The translations under genes were made by a program, and so were the position numbers. Below are positions 56,250 through 64,000 of a stretch of 64,000 nucleotides of DNA, one piece after another. Source of the DNA: Hofstenia miamia (taxonomy: Eukaryota; Xenacoelomorpha; Acoela; Hofsteniidae); contig CABFPE010000313.1 in NCBI GenBank assembly GCA_900660155.1, positions 438,465-502,464 on the forward strand, read 5' to 3'. The notes beneath the pieces are model-generated. The model worked only from the letters and a program-made list of their open reading frames with translations. It made no database searches and was not told the DNA's origin. Each line of letters starts with the position of its first letter. Position 1 is the stretch's first letter.

Positions 56250-57249
56250 NNNNNNNNNNNNNNNNNNNNNNNNNNNNNNNNNNNNNNNNNNNNNNNNNNN
56301 NNNNNNNNNNNNNNNNNNNNNNNNNNNNNNNNNNNNNNNNNNNNNNNNNNNNNNNNNNNNNNNNNNNNNNNNNNNNNNNNNNNNNNNNNNNNNNNNNNNN
56401 NNNNNNNNNNNNNNNNNNNNNNNNNNNNNNNNNNNNNNNNNNNNNNNNNNNNNNNNNNNNNNNNNNNNNNNNNNNNNNNNNNNNNNNNNNNNNNNNNNNN
56501 NNNNNNNNNNNNNNNNNNNNNNNNNNNNNNNNNNNNNNNNNNNNNNNNNNNNNNNNNNNNNNNNNNNNNNNNNNNNNNNNNNNNNNNNNNNNNNNNNNNN
56601 NNNNNNNNNNNNNNNNNNNNNNNNNNNNNNNNNNNNNNNNNNNNNNNNNNNNNNNNNNNNNNNNNNNNNNNNNNNNNNNNNNNNNNNNNNNNNNNNNNNN
56701 NNNNNNNNNNNNNNNNNNNNNNNNNNNNNNNNNNNNNNNNNNNNNNNNNNNNNNNNNNNNNNNNNNNNNNNNNNNNNNNNNNNNNNNNNNNNNNNNNNNN
56801 NNNNNNNNNNNNNNNNNNNNNNNNNNNNNNNNNNNNNNNNNNNNNNNNNNNNNNNNNNNNNNNNNNNNNNNNNNNNNNNNNNNNNNNNNNNNNNNNNNNN
56901 NNNNNNNNNNNNNNNNNNNNNNNNNNNNNNNNNNNNNNNNNNNNNNNNNNNNNNNNNNNNNNNNNNNNNNNNNNNNNNNNNNNNNNNNNNNNNNNNNNNN
57001 NNNNNNNNNNNNNNNNNNNNNNNNNNNNNNNNNNNNNNNNNNNNNNNNNNNNNNNNNNNNNNNNNNNNNNNNNNNNNNNNNNNNNNNNNNNNNNNNNNNN
57101 NNNNNNNNNNNNNNNNNNNNNNNNNNNNNNNNNNNNNNNNNNNNNNNNNNNNNNNNNNNNNNNNNNNNNNNNNNNNNNNNNNNNNNNNNNNNNNNNNNNN
57201 NNNNNNNNNNNNNNNNNNNNNNNNNNNNNNNNNNNNNNNNNNNNNNNNN
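56250..57249. other. Assembly gap of exactly 1000 N
   Basis: A run of 1000 N, a usual placeholder for a gap of unknown size. It cuts off the downstream part of LINE-D. Open frames made of X across it are meaningless. Confidence 0.99.
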
Positions 57250-57870
57250 TGATTCGTGTGGGAAAGAGTCGAAGACTCATTTTGGAAAACTACGAACTGG
57301 GAACGGTATTTTAAGAAGTCAGCAATCCAATTGATAACATGTGGGTTGATGGAGGGTCTCACATTCTCAAGTTGTCTCAGTATGAAATCGTGGGGAACTC
57401 GGTCGAATGCTTTAGAAAGATCTAAGGAGAATATTCGAACATAGTCGTATTTTCTTTTCTGAAATTCTTGTATTTGGTGGAACATCCTACACAGGGCACC
57501 AGTTGTAGAGCCACCACTTCTAAAACCAAACTGATTGATATCCAACCAGTCGTTGTAAGGTGTTCTTATAAATCTATCGTATACAAGACNGTATTTTCTT
57601 TTCTGAAATTCTTGTATTTGGTGGAACATCCTACACAGGGCACCAGTTGTAGAGCCACCACTTCTAAAACCAAACTGATTGATATCCAACCAGTCGTTGT
57701 AAGGTGTTTTTATAAATCTATCGTATACAAGACGTTCAAAGTTTCTGGACAATATTGGCGTAACAGATATTGGTCGGTAATCCTCTGGTTTCTCAGGTTG
57801 TTTAACCTTAGGAATAGGCGTGATTTTAGAGATTTTCAGATTAGCTGGGAAGATACCAGAAGAAAGGGAT
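57250..57870 (-). pseudogene. LINE-D reverse transcriptase, N-terminal part
   Basis: The minus strand reads KITPIPKVKQPEKPEDYRPI, ILSRNFERLVYDRF, QFGFRSGGSTTGALCRMFHQ, FSLDLSKAFDRVPHDFILRQ and VINWIADFLKYRSQFVVF before the gap. These are the fingers and palm motifs up to motif A and beyond. The 143-bp duplication at 57447-57733 repeats the FGFRSGGSTT segment. Confidence 0.8.
57447..57733. repeat. 143-bp direct duplication around N at 57590
   Basis: 57447-57589 equals 57591-57733 except for about one base. The N lies exactly at the border. Probable assembly artefact. Confidence 0.85.
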
Positions 57871-58935
57871 AAATTGTAAATATGCGTGAGAGCAAATGTA
57901 AAATTATGTGCATTTTCTTTGAAAATCCAATAAGGCAGGCCATCGACGCCGACTGCAGATTTCTTGATTCTACTTCAACGGGGGAAAGAACTGGGGGTTC
58001 AATTCCCGTTGTAGAGCATAACACAGATTCAACAACCGAAGTATTTGTGCAGATAGAAGAAAAATATGCGTTAATGTCATTAGCTGTAAGAGGCTGAAAC
58101 TGATCAATGGTTTGATCGTCTTTTTGTGAATTTTGATTGTTTTCCACCATAGCCTTGACCCCATTTTGGATCCTCTGTTGGACCTCAGTGATTCAGGGAT
58201 AAGAACTCGAATACTTTCGGAATATTTATCAGCTTTCTGAATATTCTTTTTCCTCAGCGCAGTATATTTTTGTTTCATTTGATATTTGATCAATGGAGTG
58301 ATATAGGAAGGGTCTCTGTCGGTCAGAACGACTGTTCGGAGAGGGCAACAAAAATGATAAACATCAGTAATGTAGTCTAGGAAGGCACCCATGGCTTGAG
58401 TAGGGTCAGTGAACCTCTCAATAAACTGAAAATTCGTCTCATCCATACTCTTGTTGAATAATTCTTTGAAACGCATTCTCTGGTCACGAAAACTGATTTT
58501 AGATTTGTTTGGGGGGAGGCAAATTTTTGGAGCACAAATAATAGCCNGTGATTCAGCGATAAGAACTCGAATACTTTCGGAATATTTATCAGCTTTCTGA
58601 ATGTTCTTTTTCCTCAGCGCAGTATATTTTTGTTTCATTTGATATTTGATCAATGGAGTGATATAGGAAGGGTCTCTGTCGGTCAGAACGACTGTTCGGA
58701 GAGGGCAACAAAAATGATAAACATCAGTAATGTAGTCTAGGAAGGCACCCATGGCCTGAGTAGGGTCAGTGCACCTCTCAATAAACTGAAAATTCGTCTC
58801 ATCCATACTCTTGTTGAATAATTCTTTGAAACGCATTCTCTGGTCAGGAAAACTAATTTTAGATTTGTTTGGGTGGAGGCAAATTTTTGGAGCACAAATA
58901 ATAGCCAAATGATCGGTCTGAAGTGTCAACCACAA
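57836..58935 (-). pseudogene. LINE-D region between endonuclease and reverse transcriptase
   Basis: Minus-strand readings include RMRFKELFNKSMDETNFQFI, LTDRDPSYITPLIKYQMKQK and NIQKADKYSESIRVL, the helical linker usual before LINE reverse transcriptases. FQPLTANDINAYFSSICTNT follows. The part 58188-58546 is present again at 58548-58906 with a few differences. Endonuclease motifs are not found beyond 58935. Confidence 0.7.
58188..58906. repeat. 359-bp direct duplication around N at 58547
   Basis: 58188-58546 matches 58548-58906 with a handful of substitutions, as between haplotypes. The N lies exactly at the border. Confidence 0.85.
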
Positions 58936-61900
58936 TAATTTATGGCACTTTGCAATATGAACTGCATTTTCAATAATGCAATGGCATCTACAATTCTGTT
59001 CTCTCTCCCGCTATATTGGGTGTTGAGTATTTAGGTGGCATTACACTAGGCATTGATATTGATATTGGTATTTTGAACTCCGATAAAACATTTGTGAATG
59101 AATTCTTAGCATTTACTCAAAAACTGCATTGCATTTAAAAGAATAAGGTTCGACATTATTTATTAGGAAATGCTATTAAATTATAACTAGAAATAAATTA
59201 AAGTACTAATTTTTTAAAAAAGGACTTTGACAACCCTCATTGAAAAAATTATTAAAGCTATTCACATGCACTATAGGTTATTTTCTAGGAATCCAAATGT
59301 AATGCAAACTGTTATGATATTTATTAAGCTGCAAATATAGGTAACTGCATATAATACGAATGAAACAGGATAATTACCCATGCTCCTGCTATTTCTGTTT
59401 TCTCCGCCATTTACCACTACAGTTTACATACATTAAGTCATTACAAACCAGTGCTGTTAAAGAAAACTCTCTTGCATAAATTTTATCTCCTAGGTGATCA
59501 TAACGAATTTTGATTGGACAAAATATTTGAAATCGTGATGTGGTTTATTTTTCTGACTGTGCATGTTATTGCATTATGATATCTGCTGTTTTTAATTGTT
59601 TAGTTAATGATTACTATGGAAATTATTCACATTTGGAGGATTTTCAGGTAAATAGCCTTATTTACTTTATTCAGAATATGAATTTAATTAATTTGTCTAA
59701 ATATTTTCAATAAATATAGGAAGGGGGGTTGAAAATAGGTATATAAGATAATTACAAAACTATTGCAAAATTATTTGATTCGAATTACTATTACATCAAT
59801 GTCAGTATTTTGTTTTTTAGTAACAAGCATTGCTTCTAAGAATAGATTTAAAATTACAGATAACTTTCTACTTTGTAAATTGTAGTGACTTCTTTTCAGT
59901 ATGTTTTTGGCGTTATCGAAGTTTGATGTTCAGTTTGCATCGACTGCTAAATCTTTACGTAATGAACAGAAATACTGACGTTTTTGGATTTTAGTTCACA
60001 GCCTTACAATTCTATATTGCTACTACAGCTATTCTAATGCTTATTGAGACAGTTTTTCATTTCTTGAAATTTATTTTTTGTTACAACATAGCCATGTGTA
60101 AGGGTTCTCCTGCACTTTCTAAAAATGAAAACATTTTCAAACCTTTGATACACCACCACAAACCATGATATAACTTCAACAACGACGCTGGTCCCCCAGT
60201 GATATTTAACAAGATGCGCTGAAACACCCTCAAGTACACCAAAAAATTTAATTGAAAATGTGTGGAACTTAGCACGGTTCATTAACATTAGTTCATTAGA
60301 GTTTTTACGAAAGTCCAGATGCTTACATCGAAAATCTTTAATGGTCCCTACCTACTCCAAATTCTCCAAATATCAATTGAAAAAGACAACCTCTAAGTTG
60401 CTTATCTTTACCTTGTTATTGTTACTTAAATTTACTGTTATTATAATTTTAAGGACTTTATTTTATTTTAAGTTATGCTTTCGTTATTCAAGACTGGTAG
60501 TGTCCGAGAACTTTTCATCACCAAGAAGTATTGCATTCCAATAAACTTCAAAATTTTCTTAGTCTAGATGAGCTTTTCCGTCTTTCTACTTAAATACATA
60601 GCATCGAACAACTTAAGTTTCAATTTGGACAGAATAACTACAAATATAATCATTAAAATAGTAATATTTTTGTTTATGTCCAAATTGTACGAGAACTTTT
60701 GCACGCCACTGTGTTTTGAATTTGACATTTTAGTAATTATTTTGGTTGAGAATATGGTCCCTCTATTGAGATGGCCGGAGTTATTTTTATATTCCTCTAC
60801 ACAATTTCTTTATTATAATTAGAACTGGATTATCCAGTCGTAAACTTTCAAAATTATACTGTCAGTTTATCCGAAAATATGTTGTAAAAAGAGTTTGATC
60901 AAGTCTGGCAAATAAGTTCTCCAGAAAGTTCAAAAAGTTGGATTTCCTATTAACATCAGAAACTTAGTTATATGGAATATGAAAACACTCATATTGCTTT
61001 TACCAAAAAACCTTTATGGTTTTGCCGTCTAATTCAATATTTAAAAAGTTAATCATTAAAAGAAACTCCATTTCTGAAATATTTGCGCTATGAAATTTGT
61101 TATAAAATGTGTATAAAACACAACATGCACATTCCACATGATTGTAATATCGTTTTCAACACAAATTCATGATAAAACTTTTTTTAATTGAGTTATATTT
61201 TCTTCTTTGTACTTGTGCCTTGAAGCATTCATTTTCGAAGATTATGGAAACGTCCACATTGTCTAAATTGAAATTTCGCCAATGTTTTGACTGGAAGGTA
61301 ATATTTTATGCATGTAAAGACAATAGCTTGTATCACAATACAACTAAGCTCAAAGAATTTTCAAAATACACATTCACTTCACGTTCAACAAAGATGTTGT
61401 AGATCACTTCTAAAGAATGGTAGAGAAGATGATGTGATAGATTCACCGTCGTTCAAAGTGCAAATCATTTCAGCCACGCACAATCAAGTTAAGTTATAAA
61501 GGATCACATATTCATTACCTTGGATACTTCTTATTTCACTAGTATCAATTATCGTCCGTTACTTAAAGAGCTTTTCCGAAATCTGTTTAAAAAGAAAACT
61601 GAGAAATATAAAGTGTGTACCTCCACATTTCAACAATTTCCATCCACAAATCTTCCATGAGAGTACACTCGGACTGGTCATACGCTGCCGTAAATTGTTG
61701 TAAAAACTTCTTACTTTAAGGCAGTGTACGGTAAAGTAAGGTTTCAAGTAGGTAATTACGATTTTTACGTAGTGTTTACGGCAGTGTATGTGTTCTTCTG
61801 TAAAGTAAAATAATCAACATTGATCACAAATGAATTATTACAGTACAGTTTTTTACATAGAGCGGATAAAAAATGATTTGGATTCGGTTGAAGTACTTGA

Positions 61901-64000
61901 ATGATTTTAACGAAACAGTGATTAATTTATCTTAGAATTGAAATAGTTTATTTTTTCCTTAATGAGTGTGTGTGTCTGTGTATTATATTAGTTTTTTTAT
62001 ATTATTGTTTTACCTAACATTGAATATGGGCAGAGTCAATCCGTGGTATATGACTATAGTCAAATTGTGTGTAAATAATTTAGCAGTGAAAGATGTTTCC
62101 TTTCTTAGAGGAAACTATTCTAAAATGTTTAAAGTATGGGTTTTTACAAAAAAATCATACTTTATTTGTATAAAGTAATACGTTGATTGCGTACAGGATC
62201 GGATAGATCATGTATCCGTTTCTTTTTTATTGAAGCTTCTGTTCTTTCTAAAATCACAATTTTCCTCTTAGTTTTTTTGGATTCTGCGGTTTTTTATTTA
62301 TACATCTATTTCCTAAAATTAAATATTCACTACAATTCAAATTTGCCATATTAATTTCTTCGGTCATCTTTTGTGGACATTGACATGGAGTGAAAGTTAA
62401 GATGTGCGACTAAGCGAAAATGAGTAGCTGGAAGCGGTTTTGTCTCAAGATTTCTTATCCATTAGTCAACTGAATGACTTTAGGTATAGGCGATTATTTC
62501 AGTTACTTAGAAGTTAAAGGTGGCCGATATACCATTGTAGTTTTTTTAGGAAGCAATAGTTTAATTCTTGTTTAATATTAATATTTTTGTTTAATATGAT
62601 GAACGAAAGCTAATACCTACTTTTTGCCATAGCCGCTTAGCCGCGAAACTTGGTTAGCTATCCCGGCTATAGTTTAATTTCAAGACTGTACCCAAAACTG
62701 AGTAGACCAAGCCAATTCGGCCAATTTATATGATACTTGCCAAATGTAAAATATAGAAACTAAAAGTGGAATAAAATTCATTGCGTTTACTTTGATTCTC
62801 ATTCATTCTTATGTAATAGTCAAGCCAATTTCAACCTCACTCCAGCTCAAATTAATCCTAAACTTGTATTCTGTCTCCCGCAATGGTCTTTCCTGCTTAT
62901 ATATTTACAGTTGAAGAGAAATGTGTTCAGTAATAATATAAAAGCTTGATCATTATTAGTAATATTTTAGAAATTTATTACATACCCTGCATGATTTTTA
63001 CTCAAAAATATGCTATCTGCTCAAATAAGCTTATGTTTATTTGCATTGTATTTATCTGCTACTTTTTTCTTTTACATTTAGAGATGTAAAAGGGTCGATC
63101 AAGTTGAATGAAAAGAAAAATTTATCTTTAAACTATTTTAATCCTGTTTGTTTCTCGAACTTGAATTTTTAATCGTATATATTGAAAGATATTGGGTCAA
63201 CCAAAAAAATCATTCGAATGAGAAATTACGTAATATGACGTAGCTAATGGAAATGTTTTGGAAGAATTGATAAAATATCCAAGGAGGAGCTTAGCAATAT
63301 AAATTAGTTATTTCACAATAAAGATCTGACGAGAGCATACTTTCATCTAATAATACAGCTTCATATTGAATGACTTATAATACGGTTAATGCAGTTATGG
63401 AAAAGTAAGGTCCTATGTGGACACCAGTCTTGCAAATTTTTGCATACTATTAAATGATGCTTCACCATGCATAATCAGTTTTAAAAACTTTTAAATAACT
63501 GCATGATAATCTATTTTACTCTAGTTTGGTCTGTTCTACTAAAATATTTTCCATTTAATTGCTTATACTGGAGGGTCAATATTGAGAAATAAAACCCAAT
63601 GAGATTGTTCTAACTGGATGGTGCAACTCATTAACCGCAGAACTTTATTATTCTGAAAAAATTAGACTGCTCAATGTACTTCAATACTAGTAAACATTAA
63701 GATAAAATATGGTTAGATAACTCAGAGATGGTAACTTATTAAATTTGAATTTTTGACTCCTAGTACTTATTTTATATAGTAGGATTCTAAATATCTCCAG
63801 ACTATAGTCACAAAACAACAGCCTCGAAAACTCCTCAACGGTTATCCTTGAACATGGTGGTCAAAATATTTTGTTACCTCGAATTTTGGCATTTGCGTAA
63901 TGCTAATTTGAATTAAAAATAAGAAACTCTACACGGATTGTGCATAGCAGGTCTAGTTTTTTAATTTTAAGTGACTGCCCTTAGAAGAAAGGGCTATGGT
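58936..64000. other. AT-rich DNA without recognised genes
   Basis: No known protein, RNA gene or clear repeat is visible. Open frames up to 94 codons (for example 60260-60544 and 61169-61402) look accidental, being rich in Phe, Leu, Ile and Lys and without motifs. GTAAAGTAAG/GGCAGTGTA words recur near 61719-61810. Confidence 0.55.

Larger units (their letters stand above)
57250..58935 (-). mobile_element. LINE-D, non-LTR retrotransposon fragment on the minus strand
   Basis: The minus strand holds the linker and the first reverse transcriptase motifs. The catalytic YxDD region would lie in the N gap. Two parts are duplicated at single Ns (57590 and 58547), so the true fragment is shorter than it looks. 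Confidence 0.8.

Noticed and set aside
56237-57752. Long open frames across the N run
   Set aside because: They consist of undetermined residues over a 1000-N gap. Only the LINE-D part outside the gap is real.
60260-61402. Several 60-94-codon frames in the right part of the window
   Set aside because: Length and Phe/Leu/Ile/Lys-rich make-up are as expected for chance frames in AT-rich DNA.
1-64000. CRISPR array, tRNA or rRNA genes, or a novel multi-gene system
   Set aside because: No regularly spaced repeats, cloverleaf-type sequences or rRNA-like segments were noticed by eye. Apparent regular duplications coincide with Ns. tRNAscan-SE or Infernal would be the decisive check for RNA genes.

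Overview
The window is AT-rich animal DNA, most likely from an invertebrate. It contains long AT-rich stretches without genes, many (TA)n and (TTA)n microsatellites, and a dense mixture of decayed transposable elements. The elements include LINEs of the CR1/jockey type, a Ty3/gypsy-like LTR element, hAT, Tc1/mariner, pogo-like and PIF/Harbinger-like DNA transposons, and MITEs. I cannot name the species. I see no operons, rRNA, tRNA or CRISPR. Only one reading frame looks like an ordinary host gene: a probable terminal exon on the minus strand at 24036-24458.

Layout. 1-3.7 kb: AT-rich DNA with a short repeated motif. 3.7-6.7 kb: a broken hAT transposon, part of it present twice. 8.1 kb: a pogo-like transposase scrap. 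9.0 kb: a hAT MITE. 10.8-16.2 kb: anonymous DNA present in two to three near-identical copies separated by single Ns. 16.4-17.1 kb: a Tc1/mariner-like remnant next to a MITE with 33-bp terminal repeats. 17.4-20.5 kb: LINE-A (endonuclease and reverse transcriptase), followed after an N by inverted pieces of the same family. 21.5-23.1 kb: a Harbinger-like MITE, a BED-finger hAT remnant and a 986-bp element with 73-nt terminal repeats. 24.0-24.5 kb: the host exon. 25.2-26.2 kb: a deleted mariner. 27.2-34.8 kb: the LTR element on the minus strand, a broken fossil. 35.2-38.8 kb: LINE-B, strikingly pyrimidine-rich on the plus strand. 38.8-47.9 kb: mostly empty, with one clear hAT MITE that has an 8-bp target duplication. 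47.9-49.3 kb: two LINE 3' ends, one placed behind the tail of the other. 49.6-50.8 kb: a Tc1 element. 52-55.9 kb: LINE-C, with an esterase-like ORF1. 56250-57249: a 1000-N gap. 57.3-58.9 kb: LINE-D on the minus strand. 58.9-64 kb: nothing recognisable.

The window also carries clear assembly signatures. Isolated single Ns at 5863, 11582, 14402, 57590 and 58547, and the blocks around 10799 and 27151/27590, sit at the borders of direct duplications of 70-1740 bp. The copies are identical or differ like two haplotypes. A 17-nt match to the Tn5 mosaic end lies at 22769-22785. Copy-number statements here should therefore not be taken as biology. I found no convincing new biological system. The most interesting biology is the set of LINE features (NPGP 2A-like motifs, an SGNH-like ORF1, a 3' hairpin) and several well-delimited MITEs.
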